Notes: generated by a model from the letters alone, not told the origin. Positions 36,353 through 49,446 are shown, counted from the stretch's first letter. The stretch is 64,000 bases of DNA from Helicoverpa zea (GCF_022581195.2 NC_061474.1:1674001-1738000); one strand, 5' to 3'. A program made the numbers and translations.

Positions 36353-36849
36353 GATTGTTGTAGTCATAAACTTTTCCATAACCCTTATAGGTAACAAACC
36401 TCATATTGCCCAAACTGACAGGTTTTTTGGTAAAATTAATATTGTAATTAGTTTCCAATCTATCTAATAAACAAACCCAATGAGAATACAATGTTTGCAA
36501 TTTGTTTGGCAAACACAAAACGGGCGAATTTAAGACTACCTTAATTTAAAACTAAACAAGTTCCAGCTTATAAAATTAATTGAAAAACTTTTTTTAATGA
36601 ACTTCGTACAGTTATCAGTCACGCAATATACATATATATACAACGAAAAACTATTAGCAGGAAGCTTAATATGCCAGGTATAAATTCATCACCATCATTA
36701 TTTTATAGACGACATTTTAATACATGGCTGAATAAAACTTAGTTCATTTGTCATTCAAACTTGACAGCTTCCGAATTCAAATTTAGATCGGTTTAACCAA
36801 TCAAATGTCTCCAAATTCGTGCTCAACAAGATTTATGCTTGAATATCTA

Positions 36850-37035
36850 TACTAATATGATAAAGAGGAAACATTTGTTTGTTTGTACCCTGAAACTACT
36901 AAACCGATACGAAAAATTCTTGGATTGTTAAAAAGCTACAACTCTTCCCGAGCAACTTAGGCTATATCTTATCCCTGTACAGGCAATAGCTCCCAGGACA
37001 CGCGAGTGAAACCGAGGGTAAACGGCGAGTCTAAA
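36850..37035 (-). repeat. Relic of the lepidopteran GACA-tailed or related interspersed repeat
   Basis: Contains ATACTAATATGATAAAGAGG, TACTAAACCGATACGAAAAA, TTAGGCTATATCTTATCCC and CGCGAGTGAAACCGAGGG. The order 'atactaatat', 'aaaccgat', 'taggctat', 'gtgaaacc' is the mirror of that in the better copy at 41052-41340 plus the usual head motif. Confidence 0.55.
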
Positions 37036-37343
37036 ATATTACGGACCTAAGTGTTCACTACTTAGTTATTTTTTAAGATATTTTGTATTCCAAATACATA
37101 AGGTAGGCCTTGACTGTCAATCAAGTACCCCGTTTACCCCCCAAGATGGGGCGACAGTATTACACATGGTCGGTTCTACTAAATAAGAGCTCAATTATAT
37201 CAAGCTACCAGGGTACGGCTATAAATCACTATAATATCATGAGTAATGCGACACGTTTATATACATTTTAGTGACAATTAAGTAATGATATGATTGCCAA
37301 ATCAACAGTCGGGCGATTGTATGGGCAGATTTTTTTTTAATGA

Positions 37344-37590
37344 TTAAGGTACGTTTTGAATGGCAACTGCCGACCGCACATGCCGCGATTGCATGAAAAC
37401 AATCGATATAGATATGAGGGCGACTGCACGTGCTGCTGCCGATGCCGCTTCGATCCAAAACGGTTTCATATAAATACAAACAAACTAGAAGTGCAGCTGC
37501 GACCGATTCCATGCAGTCGTTATCACGACTGCATGGGCTTTGTGCGGTCGGCAGTTGCAGTCGGCAGCTAGCATTGAAAACGTACCTTAA
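37344..37590. mobile_element. MITE, 247 bp, with TTAA at both ends
   Basis: The ends TTAAGGTACGTTTTGAATG and CATTGAAAACGTACCTTAA are complementary apart from one base. The next part of the arms, CAACTGCCGACCGCACATG and TGTGCGGTCGGCAGTTGCAG, also pairs. Terminal TTAA on both sides agrees with piggyBac-type target choice, but the inner bases GGTACG are not the usual piggyBac ends, so the superfamily is left open. GC-rich interior with GACTGCATG motifs. Confidence 0.85.
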
Positions 37591-38409
37591 GTTGCCTGCG
37601 TGAGTATTCGGGCATTCATTAGGGGTCGTTAAATACTACTACTGATATTTACTTTATACTACTAATATTTACTTTATGATAAATTAATGTGGTAGTATTT
37701 ATAACAGTTTTCACTACCTAAATGTTTATTCGGAACTATAAATATGTATTATTTGACCCGTTAACCCAGGTTTGTTGACTCTCCACTTAATATGCGACAG
37801 CAATTAGCACAAATTAAATGAAAACAATGACCAATCTCAATAGGACCGGTATAAAATTGCAGATAAATATTAAGTGTTCTATTTTGTTTAATTAAATGTT
37901 GTGTTTAAAATATATATAAAAAAACTGGTAACCTAAACTGGTCTAAAAATAAGGTTTAGATGGTTTACTTTTGTAATTCCACGATAAAACACTTATTTTG
38001 AATGCGAGGTAGAATCCTGGTAGGATTGCATATTTAATACCGCACGCACTGTATATTGAGCTATCGTCAAGCAATTGACAATTGAAGTACCTATATGGTC
38101 CAAAATCTGCACTATGCAATCTCTATGAAGCTTAATATAGTCATTACAGCTTGGGGCGTGGTCTATCAATCAGCAAATGGGTAACTTAACTAAGTCACAC
38201 TTAGTAACGGCTTGCTAAGTGGTTTTACTTGTGTGCCCAACATAATTCATCATCCCCTGATGCCGTGTTCAATTAAGCTGAGAATATAACGATGTTGTGA
38301 CCAAAGGGGATCTAAAGCTGTGCACAGACTAGGGGTTCTAATATATACGAAGTTGGTACGGTCCGTTGTGCAGCAAGCGTGCCGACCTCTGTCTAGCTGT
38401 CATTGAACA

Positions 38410-39005
38410 TCTTTGGCAGTCACTACGGGTAGTCAGGCGCGAGCGAGACTGATAACCAGTCTTAAATAGTGGTATTGGGTTGCCCGGGCAACTGGGTTGA
38501 GGAGATCAGGGGCCCGATTCTCCTAAGTTAATAATGTCAAAATCGAATAGAAATCGAATCGCAACATGATCGCAATAGCAGTTTTAACCATATCGGGCAT
38601 TCTGCTACTAATAAAAGACCAATCGTATTCGATTGACATTTGATTGGTGTGCGATTGGTCTGCTATTTTGATGATTTTGGTCTATACGGTAGTTTGCTGT
38701 ACAAGCATTTTGCAATCGTAAATCATTTGCAGACAAAATTATTCATTATTGAATGACAGAAAAGGATAAAAACGTTTATTTCAAAGAAAAAATAGCGGAA
38801 TGCCACATACGCTTCAATCGTAATCGAGTCGGGATTGGATCTCAGTCGAATCGAGTCGAACGTCAATCCAATGGCGCTTAAGTAAAATTAGGAGAATCGG
38901 GCCCCTGATAGGCTGTCGCTCCTTGTAAAACACTGGTACTCATCTGCATTCGGTTAGACTGGAAGTGGACCCCAACATCGTTGGGATAAGGCTAGGCAGA
39001 TGATG
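38410..39005 (+). repeat. LINE-tail repeat C, copy 3, split by a MITE
   Basis: Left part: CATCTTTGGCAGTCACTACG, GGTATTGGGTTGCCCGGGCA, ACTGGGTTGAGGAG. Right part: TAGGCTGTCGCTCCTTGTAA, AACACTGGTACTCATCTGCA, GGTTAGACTGGAAGTGGACC, ATAAGGCTAGGCAGATGATG. Joined across the MITE at 38507-38907 these match the uninterrupted copies at 14308 and 50655 (both reverse). This is the best-preserved right half in the window. Confidence 0.8.
38507..38907. mobile_element. MITE, 401 bp, nested in repeat C
   Basis: Ends are CAGGGGCCCGATTCTCCTAA and its exact complement. The uninterrupted copies of the host repeat read GAGGAGGTCAGATAG at this place, which proves insertion within TCAGATAG. The duplicated bases cannot be fixed because the target and the element end share CAG/CTG. 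Interior is AT-rich with several ATCGAAT/ATTCGAT steps, and shows no transposase. Confidence 0.88.
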
Positions 39006-39484
39006 GTTCCGATTTTTGTCACACGGCGAATTCAAAGAGCGTACATTGGAACATTTCTAGTCTCTTTGATGCTTAAGAAAGTAACATATAACGCTAAAAA
39101 TATAACTATATAAGTAATGTATTGAAAGATTTAGTTCGTCTCAATATCTTGTATAATTATACTGAATGATACTGTCGCAAATAAAGTCGTGAACTTTCGA
39201 CATTTAAAATAAAAAATCTCAGTGGAATAAATTACAACTACATGATCTGACCCACTTGCGAATGTTAGATTTAATTAATATTAACCAGTGCGATAATTAA
39301 AAGCGCTTTTGTTGCAATCAATTTATGAACACATGATTCTATTAAGATAACAAGTTTTATGTGTTCGTCTGTTTTATTTTCATTAACTCAATGATTTACA
39401 GTGCGAAAGTTGGATGATTGGTGCTTGAAAAATAAACTGTATTTTACATAAAGTAGGTTTCCACTTTCTAGTTTTTACAGTAAC

Positions 39485-39690
39485 TTATAATAAATTAGCA
39501 AAAATAACCCTGGCTTTATGAATAGGTTCATCATCCTCCTGCCCATATCCCAATCTACATTTGTGGTCAGCACAGCATGTCTCCTTCTTCCATACTTTCC
39601 TCCCTAACGTCATCTCACAAGTAATACTCTTTGAGGCCATACCGTCTTCCACACAATCTATCCACATTCAGGCTCAAGACTTTACTCACA
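39485..39690 (-). mobile_element. RTE-clade LINE tail, reverse orientation
   Basis: Minus-strand reading gives WIDCVEDGMASKSITCEMT, then a KVWKKETCCADHKC segment, followed by 3' UTR with GGGATATGGGCAGGAGGATG. This is the conserved C-terminus of RTE-type ORF2 (compare GRPKKRWMDCLKDDM in the copy at 49597-50012). It is 5'-truncated and the stop is displaced by decay. Confidence 0.75.
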
Positions 39691-40139
39691 ACATGATCCT
39701 CATTCATTATCAATAGGTTCTACAAAAAAGAAGAGAAAGTCAAATAGAAGAAGAAGAAAAAAGAAGCGTGGAAGAAGTCAGTAACAACAGCCTGCGTTCA
39801 TTTCATGAAATCGTCCATAAAAACAGATACATATTTCAAAAAAATACATACAGACTGAAAATCATGGAAGTATGTAGTCCGCCCACAGTTGCAGTAGAAG
39901 TATCACCACATTAGCCACTGACCATGGGCTTTGTTATTTATTATTAATATTTAGCAAAGTGACATTGACCTTGTGATAAAGCAACCTTGTTGATATTAAA
40001 ATTTATTTGTCTGGATAAACTGGTCAGATTTAACGAATAATATCAGCCACTGTAAATTAACTAATTAAATCAACTTTATAAAAAAAATCTAACCTAAAAA
40101 TAATGGGCTTCCTTGTAGAAAAAGTTTGGATTATGTGAA

Positions 40140-40256
40140 AGTCGATATGGTTAAAGAATGTTACTTGTGAGATGACGGCAGATAGAAGAGCTTGGAAGGA
40201 GAAGAGATGGTGCGCCGACCCCAAATAAAATTGGGATAAGGGCAGGAGGATGATGT
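40140..40256 (+). mobile_element. RTE-clade LINE tail
   Basis: Plus-strand codons give VTCEMTADRRAWKEKRWCAD then PK and a stop, followed by TTGGGATAAGGGCAGGAGG and ATGATGTAGAAGAA. Same family as the reverse copy at 39485-39690 by peptide and tail. Only about 30 codons remain. Confidence 0.75.
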
Positions 40257-41051
40257 AGAAGAATGTTTCATTATCTTAACCATAAAATTGTCAGTGTTAA
40301 ATAAAGCGACATTAATATAACACAAAAGTGAACAAATTTTTAATTTCCATACGGAGACAGTGAAACAAACTAGAGGTATACAAGCATTTACTTAGACACG
40401 ATTATAAACAACGCTACTTCAATATTCTATGAATGAACAAGGAGTATTGGCTCCATATATCTGTGCTCAAACTTATCGTAATATTTCACGACCTTCTAAT
40501 TTATTCATCGGGGCATGTATACATATGTGCCGTCGACTACAGTCTAAAGATATTTTCCACATCTACTTTTCATCTGTTTGATTTAACATTTATGTGAATC
40601 TCTCTATTGGAAATATTTTAGGCATTATCGAGATTTTAATACACTTCTCTAGCATAGTACTAGAGGAATTACGGTTCCCACAAAATAACTTTGCATTTTT
40701 GAAGTAAGCCATTTCACTAATTGCGAATTTGCAACTATCACTTCTATTTCACCAATACTCTGAAGAAGACAGGCAAAGGACGTCTAAGGCGATAATTCCA
40801 TCGTTGTACATAGTGCAAAAAATATAATTAAATAAATAACTTTGTTCGTATCTTAAGACAGATATTATCGAGAAGATTTGCTTGTCCGAAGTTGGCTACT
40901 ATTAACTTCACAGTAGTTAAAACACTACTGCATGCAAAGTTGGTGCGAGTTGTACTACAGACATTTCATGATGTAGTAAATTTTGTCCACCGCAAAATGT
41001 CAAATAATAACGCCTAGAGACCAACCGTGTCAGCTCTAGGGAAATTATGAT

Positions 41052-41255
41052 ACAACTAGCTTTTGCCCGCAACTTCGTTCGCGTGGAATAGTGACTACCA
41101 GCAGATTTTTGATTTGACCAATAGATGGCGCTATATGTCCGGAATATTTTTTTTTTTTTTTGTAATAAAAACTATCCTATGTCCTTTCTCAAGTTTCAAA
41201 CTATGTCTGTACCAAATTTCACACAAATCGGTTCAGTAGTTTAGGCGTGAAGAAA

Positions 41256-41310
<55 letters not shown>

Positions 41311-41340
41311 GTTACTTTCGCATTTATAATATTAGTTTGG
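41052..41340 (+). repeat. Interspersed repeat with (GACA)n microsatellite
   Basis: The order is CTAGCTTTTGCCCGCAACTT, CGTTCGCGTGGAATAGTGAC, an A/T-rich centre, AAACTATCCTATGTCCTTTC, CAAATTTCACACAAATCGGT, TCAGTAGTTTAGGCGTGAAG, then about 13.5 copies of GACA at 41256-41310 and TTACTTTCGCATTTATAATA. This is the classic lepidopteran microsatellite-bearing mobile repeat; its class has been debated (Helitron-like or retroposon). The open frame across the GACA run (a QTDR repeat) is not a gene. Confidence 0.8.
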
Positions 41341-44300
41341 ATATCATGTTATTTACGATACATACGGACAACGTTGGGTTTCTTGAACTTTCGTTATGGC
41401 GAAAAAAACTAATAATTATTGTTTTAGGACTACTATGATCGGTAAAATAAAACTTTTCAATGTCAAAGGAATTTCATTCAAAATAGCATTTTATTCAAAT
41501 TATTTCAAATAACTATAGTTGAAGGAAACAAACGAGTCCTTTCTTTTGAAAGAGCAAGCAAATTAGGTTTTTCTGTCTTATTTTTCTGAGATATATTTTT
41601 ATATCGAGTCGAATTTTTTATGACAAAAAACACGCTAACGATTGAGAAGCCTTCCGAACTGGATGTTTGTTTGTGCTGAAAATTATAGGGAAATTGGGAA
41701 AAAACCTCTCATCTCCAATCCATTTATCTTTATGAGGTCAGCCGCACAAGTTTCGTGTAGGATCAGAATTTCGGCTTGTCATTGATCGAAAGAAAATAAA
41801 CCTATCGCAAACGTATAAAAATCAACCGAGCGAGCGTAATTTCTGTACATATAGTACGGTGACTGATTTCTATGACAAAAATAGTAGAAAGTTTACTTTG
41901 TATATTTTTGCTGTAAATATTGCTTCTCACAAAGATTTTCACGTCGTGGAGTATACAGTTTCTCTTTCGAATAGCATACATCACTTTTATCAAATTCACT
42001 AAGAGTAATAAAAAGATAAAAATTTCAGTAGGTAAGTAATGGATCAAAGTACTGTAGTACTTCACCGTAAAGGCAATTTAATTTAAAAAATATATTCATC
42101 TAAGTACTCGCTCGCTAAATAAAAGCTCCATCTAATCGTTAATACCTCTTTTAATCCCACTTTCACGAGAAAAGTCATAAAAAATTAATTTTGTACAGCT
42201 CAAACGGGTTGGGCAGAGCTAGTTCTTGATGAAATTCTAGGAAAGTTGGGGGCCCGGGGGAAATTATAGTAGCGGTGTAAGTACCCAACCTGCCTACCAC
42301 GTGTAGGGTTGAGTTCACAACAAAAAATTTGGGTCACAAATTGAAACAACAATCGGAAATGTCGTGTTTTCCCTGTTCCTTTTTGTTAGATTTAGTTTTT
42401 TCAAAGTTGGTGCGGGGTAAGTCACGCGGAATGGTGGAAAATGAGTGTTTTTCCAACTGTTTCCTAAGTTCGAGGAGGGTTTTGAGTTTTGCTAGGCCTT
42501 GAAAAAACATGCGCATATCTTTACAAACAAATCAGCAAATTACAAGGGATACATTTATTTTCAATAGATTAACTACCTAATTATAAAGAAGTGTGTTATC
42601 AAAACAATAATGTCAACGGAGAAAGCTTAACGAAATCAGGTCAGTGACAGGCAATGGCGGTCACACATAATATATCTGTATTTATCAACTTGTCCTGAGA
42701 TACAATGACGTTAATCGAATCAGAAGCCAGAGTAATTACATTACAATATGTACAGGATTTCGTTAGCTTCTATCGGCGGCTTTGCCCGCGGTCTACGAAC
42801 TTTAATCAGTTCGCTTTCTATACGTAGATGTTGTATTTGTTGGATCATTTGAATTGGTTCAGGAACTAATGCTATGTAGTATGAGTATGAATGGTGACAG
42901 AGAGGAATGGACGCGTAAAACATATTGAGGCCATCCCAAATACAATAGGAAACAAAGCAAGGAGATGTTAAGTTGTTTCTAAGAAATCCTCATAAACAGT
43001 TTTCTATTTAATTATTTCAGATATTACAAAACAAAAAGTTTTCATACAAACCAACAGGATTATCTTAAGGAAAAGGCGTTTTAACTTTCCGCAAGTCCTT
43101 ACCGTCGTCAAGCCACCATCCCGTAATGAGATAGAGCTTATCTAGCCTCGTCTCCCGTTACGAGACCCTACCGTCATCAGCGACTTAACAGCTGTAACTT
43201 TACACTTCCGTAGTCCCCAACTGGGGATAAACTATTAAGCATTGTGCAGACTAGGGACATCTACGCGTACACACTTACTAAATGTGGCGTGAGGCGTGTG
43301 CAAATTTTATACGGAGCTATCGTTACTGTGTACATAAGATCGCTTAGTCTGTACAAAGCCTTAGATATTATTCCGGCTACACGAGCACTCGACAGTACTC
43401 TAGTCCTGTTGTATACAATTCCCTGAACTTAACTCCACTTAAAAGTTGTTACGAAGAATATTTTGCTCGGGAGACTCTCGAATATTTAAGTGATGTACTG
43501 TAGTGGCTTTTGGGGCCTTTTCATTTGAATATACTTTAAGAAAATCGGTTTCTTGAACCTCCAACCAGGAATATAATAATCATTTTCCAAAAATCGATTT
43601 GATTAGTGACTTCAGGTTTATCCTCAAAAAGAACGTTATTTTTATGACTACTAATAAAGATATATTTTATTCTCGAACAAACGGATTGATGATCAAATAT
43701 GAGTTTCAGGAAAACTGGTTTATCCGGTAAGTCCAGTCGGTAACTCGATATTATTAGCTACACGAATACTCTGCATTTCGAAATGATTGCTAAGTGCATT
43801 TAAGTAATGAAAGCTCTACGGAAAAACATACAAGTAGAATACTAGAGGCAGGTATTAGGAAATTGAATAGGGTTGAATTTGAATACATTTAAACCGCATA
43901 ATATTATCTGCCTCCCTAAACTTACAAAGTCACAAAAACTGCTAAACAAGATGACGGAAAACAACATTTTAACAATGGAAATAAAACGTTTCGTTTCCCA
44001 AAAGTTTTGCCACTTGCGATTCAAGTCTCGTCTCGAGGAAAAGAAAATATAGCCTACCAGGGGAGAGGACGAAAACTGTCTTGTGAAGTCCATTGAATTT
44101 TAGGGATTGGAGACATCCCCAATTCCCAATTTCGCCATGCGGTTTTCTTTCACAACTTTCGAAGGAACGATAAAAGCAGAGATTCACACACTGTATTATA
44201 TTCAACATATTGATTTAAGGGACTTTATGAATAGTAATAAGGGCATTGTGTTAATAAGGAAGAAACTTGGCAAAGAACCAGAAAGACGCGCTGACTGATC

Positions 44301-47300
44301 AAACCTATTGTCAAAGATAGGAATGGCCCTTTATTAGAAAAAAACATCCCAAAGAAAAAGGGAGAAATAGTGATTATAAGGCCTTGTTTGTTTGCACAGG
44401 ATTCACGACTTACTGCTCTTCGTAACTCTGCTAGTTTAGGAACTAAGGATAATATAAACAGTTAAGGCGGTTTGTGTTCTACTAAGAACTACCCTCTTCC
44501 CTACGTTGTCTCGATCTTCAAAGGTTGTTATTCTCATACCCTCTGGGGTATCCCTTGAATAATATTGATCGATGATCGTGAGGTAGATGGGGTCTGTTGT
44601 TAGTAGAACAAAAGATAAAACCCAAGCTGGCTTTGACATTCCTCCATTCATTTACTATCTCATCTTGAAAATGAGAACAGTTCCTTTCTTTAACTGAATG
44701 AACTGGAAAACAAAGAGAGTTTTTCCAAGCAGTAGTATTTATTTCAAAATTGTTTATTCAAATGAGGCTAACAAATCAGCATATTTCGAACGTCAAATTA
44801 ACAAAAGACAGCCCGAAACGCTTCAACACTTCCTATATTTGTTGCTGGGAAGAAGTGGAGGTACAAAGTCCCTAGCAACATATAATTTTGTAAGATGAAT
44901 CCAAAAAAGTATTCAACACGCAAACCTAGCCATTCTTTCCTTCAAGTTTTTGCGAGTGCGTCATACCGCACATACAAGGCAACCTCCCATTTAGCCTCTA
45001 CGTTTCCTTAGTAATTATAATTTTATAGCATACATTGTAATATTCAATTACGTCAATAAACAGCATCACGTATTAATGAATATCAAATCATTTGCATGTT
45101 TGCGATACTGACAGGATACTGCTATCAACAGACACATTGCCGGAAACCTAATATAATGTGATTAATCCGATGTATTCGTGCGTGATTAGGCAGGCTGTAA
45201 TTAAAATCACACCGTGTTTGATGTGTTGGACAGGTTGTGTTAACGCTAGTGAAGTTAGGATGTGCTGAATCACGGGTCAGGTCAAACTGTTTGGATCGAA
45301 ATTTTGAGATGGAAGTTGTGATGAAAAAGTTTGGTGCCTGGATTTGACAGGCTGGGAGTCAACGTACCGAAAATAAAGTGAAGCAATATTCTGAGCTCTC
45401 AATCAGGCATTTATATATAAAATCGGGTCTTATTGAATTCTCAAGCTGTGGATCCATAGCAAAACAAAATTATCTTATTTTCTAAAGTATTCACATTACT
45501 ATCAGCGTATTCGTATAATCATAAATTCATAACTCATGAATATTTGTTGTATGCGGTTATCTAATCCGCAACCCGCAGCGTAGAGTTAACCGCTCATCGA
45601 GTGCGGTAAGCGGTAACCGAACCGTACGTTTGATTGAATTACAAATAAACATCCTTTCACTTTTACCACAATATTTGTGTGTTATGGGTGTCAAGGTCAA
45701 GCTACGTACAAACGTATGTTATAATATTTGTATAAACTTCATTACTTTAACAATATTTGGATTATAAAGCCAACATTGCAAATTTTTTATCTCTATTCGT
45801 GTGCCAATGACCCAAAGAGCATAAAGAGTTCCGATAGTGGTAAATAACAAAAAAAAGAAGGAAAATGTTATAACTTTTGAAATTGGAAGGCAATCTCCTT
45901 GGTTCCGGTTGGCACCCCTTCATTTTGCCCGTTTCAACAGCAGGAAATGTAACGGAAGGTAAACATTGGACTAGTCGTCCGTTCACAGGCCCGGTTATGT
46001 TTAGAACATCACAATTGTTGTATTTTGTTGATAAATTACGGTAGGGATACGGAGTTCCTATGAAACAAACACATATCAAGAGAAAAATAAACAGATATTG
46101 GTGGTTAATGATAGCCTGATTAAAATTGCACATCGCTTTTCTTTTGCGAAATCCTTCCACTGTCAAAATGGTTCGATAAAAACAGGATCGAAAATTATGA
46201 TTGATATTGCCTAAGATTATTACTACCCTGTCCCATGAGTCATATATGATTGATACACATCTATTGTTTAACTATTGTGTCTGCTTCGTAGACAGTGAAG
46301 TGGCTAACATTAAAGACACGGTTGACGAAATATCACAGCAATTAGATCATTTTATACCGCAAGATATCAAATTATAGCAGCGCTTAAAAAAGTATAAGAT
46401 CGTTGCTCCAGATCTGAATATTTCACGAGAAATGAGTGATTCCTGGCACTCGACTCTTATTACCTAATACGGTTTTTCACAGCCAATAACATCGTATTAT
46501 GACACGTTTTAGTGGTTTTCATACGACGATATAATGATCCTCTTTCTTTCACATATTTGAAGACCAAAATATCATATAACAGGTAATAAAGACCCCATTT
46601 AGGTGTAGAATATTTATAACTGCAGTAAATGTCATGATAGGGCTCCCGTAGTACCAAAAACATCCTGTAGTACTGTCAGGCTTGATTATCGTAACATCTA
46701 AGCCCCAGGGGGCAGTAACACGGTGTCTGTAACTAGCATTACATTCGGATTCACGGTCACTCCTACGCAACAGCCCACTCTAAAACTCAGATCTAGTGCA
46801 TATATTTCAAGGGCACCGAATTATTTACTAACTAACACTCGTGCCTGATTTATTTAATGAGATGGTGATAAAATTGTTTTAGTTATACGTTTGCAAGTTT
46901 GGATTTTCAAATTGGAGAACACAAAAAATAAATGCATTGAGTATGTTTGGATGTTTCTCACGGGTTCTCCCGTAGTTTGCGAGAACTAGGACTTCATAGA
47001 TCAGGTTCGAATGTACCGCATTTTCTTATTTTCTCTAGGGGACAAACTATAGCCATACACAATTCTTAAGGCGTACCGTAAGATTGAATTTTTGATTTTA
47101 CTTTTGTATGTATAATGTTTTTTATTTACTTCAAACCCTGACTCACTCTGCCAGAAAGAAAATGATGAACAATTTTGAGTGATCCCACCTCATTAATCGC
47201 ATGTAGCTTTGAAGTTTATCAATGGACTGCGACTGATAAATGTACAATCCAGACTGGATTTTTTGCCAAACGACCACACGTGACGAGGTCTTTTTGACCT

Positions 47301-47902
47301 TGTACTTTATATTTGTAAATATTTTGAACACTCTTTGCAAAAAAAACTTGAAAATGGCTCGTAAATAAGCTATAAGTTATAGAAAATTTATATTGACGAT
47401 GATATCACCGTGTACGCGGTTTTAAGGTGTTACATTGTAATCACGAAGACCCTTACGCTAACCTTTACCGACATTTCAATGTTCAGTGAATCTATTGTTC
47501 AGTTACAAGGGGTCCATAGTACCCCTAACAAATTGCTTGCTCTTCCGGATTGATACAATAACATGGGTCTGCTTGAGTTTCAATGAATCTTAAGGCTGTA
47601 TTCAGTAACTAGTTGTTTTCTTGCAACTAGTGTCACGATTCAGAGACCTGTTTGAAATAAAACATTTGACTTTGACTTTAATTTCGCTCACACATTGGGA
47701 AGAAAATACTTCGCGCATCTGGATATAAAGCAGCCTGTATTCAGAACTACTGGCTCTATTTACAAATTTCTTTCGTTAAATAGCATGTTTATCGAATAAG
47801 CCCTTGGTCACGGGATGTAATGTAGCCGAGACAGTGAGTGGAAGCTAGTAACGAGATGTTTAAGGTTCACTAGCTAGGCCGTTGCTAAACATTATCCGTC
47901 GT
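41341..47902. other. Gene-free intronic DNA (6.5 kb)
   Basis: No exon, element end or RNA gene is recognised. Slightly GC-richer patches are at 43080-43330 and 45545-45640; the latter has GCGGT or ACCGC at least five times in 100 bp on both strands. A 134-codon minus-strand frame at 45762-46166 has no recognisable domain. Confidence 0.45.
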
Positions 47903-48038
47903 ACCACAAAAACTTATAAATGTCTGTTGAACACTTGTCTAAAAACATGTTAGATCATGATGTTGAAATAAGGTCGTTTTGTTTTGTTCCACACTTTATT
48001 TAGACAAGTGTTCAAAAGATGTTTAAGTTTTTGTAGTA
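47903..48038. mobile_element. Small foldback MITE
   Basis: Arm ACCACAAAAACTTATAAATG followed by TGTTGAACACTTGTCTAAA on the left pairs with TTTAGACAAGTGTTCAA followed by GATGTTTAAGTTTTTGTAGT on the right, about 40 bp per arm with a few mismatches. The centre is about 55 bp. No target duplication is identified. Confidence 0.7.
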
Positions 48039-48482
48039 AGGCTGTATTTGCTTATATCCCATTAGTCACAAAAGTTACCATTGAGTGCAGAGGTTCAGGT
48101 AAAATTTGCAAATAAACCTGAGATCTGGCATTACCTCATACAAACTAATATCTCAATTAAATAATTATTATTTAGAAGACAAAAACTGCGAGATTTTCCG
48201 CAAAAGATTTTAAGTAAGTAACAAATTGCAACCTTCTACATTTATTTTTAAACTAGTTTTTCTGCCTCAAGAGGATAATTTATATAAATTATTTTCATTA
48301 TTATCCTTGGCAACACTGCAGGTAAAACTCGGTAGGTAATAATTGTTATATTGAATGTCTTGTTAATAATGTAATTTTGTATAAAAACAGGATGAATGCT
48401 ATATTAAATATTTTGAAGTTGAGTTAGGTGATCGCTAATTATAGGTTCATTGATTACTCTCTGAACATTGTGTTTTATGTAT

Positions 48483-49446
48483 GTTCGGCCATTCAGAGAA
48501 TGCGTTCCTGACACGTCGCGATTGAACTGACGACGTAACTTTGCAATGGCGTTGCAGTTACGATAAAAATATTTTTGCTGGTTGTTTACCGTTTTAACAA
48601 TTGAGGAGCATTAAAACAACATTATTATATCAATAATCAATGAATGTTATAATTTTGTGCCAAACTGAGTGTCAAATAACTTGGTAAACAATATTTTTCT
48701 AAATCTATACTGCGCTATTACAAGGTTATGTCAGCGGTTTATATTTTGTAGTGCTGTGCTAAAAATAACAGGCAAGTATCGTAATCTGTTCTTATACAGT
48801 TATAATATAAAATAATACGTTTTGATTTTCTTTTTAAGAATTGGAAAATAATGGACTATAAGACTTAATTATAACGTTTATGAAATATAAAAATAAAACT
48901 ATGACCAAACCGCATTTTTATACTTAGATTAAAAATGGTAACCCCAAATGGCGTTATGGGCCGCCATTTTGTGACGCTAAAACAGTCGTCCGTTGTCGTT
49001 TCGTGCGCATAGACCACGTTTTTCAAGTGTTTTCGATCTGTTTTTATTTGATTACCCGGCTTTTGTTAGACCGAGATATCAGGATTGATTCTGTTATTGA
49101 TAATAATATAATTATACATGTAGGCGAAGATGATGATGAAGACACCACCTCCTCAAGCAAATCGGAGTCTGATTAATATTCTGTTCGCACATTCAATTCA
49201 ATGTACTTGTAACAAAGAATAAATAAAACAATTTTATTATATGAATATTACCTTTTTTTGGTTTCCACTTAAATAACTATATAAAATATAAAACAAATGA
49301 TTCCGCCAATTTAAAACGAAAATAATCTTAAAATAATGCGGCGGTTCATTTTGAAGGAACGGTAACGAACTCAGTGTTATGTTGTGCCCATCACTAGTCG
49401 TGACTAACTGATAGGTGTCAGGAACGCATTCTCTGAACGGCCGAAG
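48483..49446 (+). mobile_element. Larger relative of the 18533 MITE, with coding tail
   Basis: The left 170 bp equals the left part of the MITE at 18533-18755. The right end GGAACGCATTCTCTGAACGG followed by CCGAAG is the matching inverted end, here only about 30 bp long. The interior ends with an open stretch terminating in VGEDDDEDTTSSSKSESD and a stop (49172-49174), followed by AATAAA at 49219-49224 and again AATAAA nearby. An acidic/serine tail before a polyadenylation signal suggests the last codons of a lost transposase. The element is thus an internally deleted copy intermediate between the autonomous parent and the MITE. Confidence 0.8.

Noticed and set aside
36151..36518. Overlapping frames on both strands
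   Set aside because: They lie across the MITE at 36087-36352 and reflect its GC-rich centre.
41247..41438. Frame encoding a QTDR repeat
   Set aside because: It is a translation of the (GACA)n microsatellite within an interspersed repeat.
42334..42516. 60-codon minus-strand frame rich in Lys and Leu
   Set aside because: Too short, no recognisable motif and no flanking splice signals that fit; considered as a possible Gprk2 exon but it matches no GRK segment.
45762..46166. 134-codon minus-strand frame with hydrophobic segments
   Set aside because: No family resemblance, no splice or promoter context; AT-rich codons give apparent membrane segments by chance.
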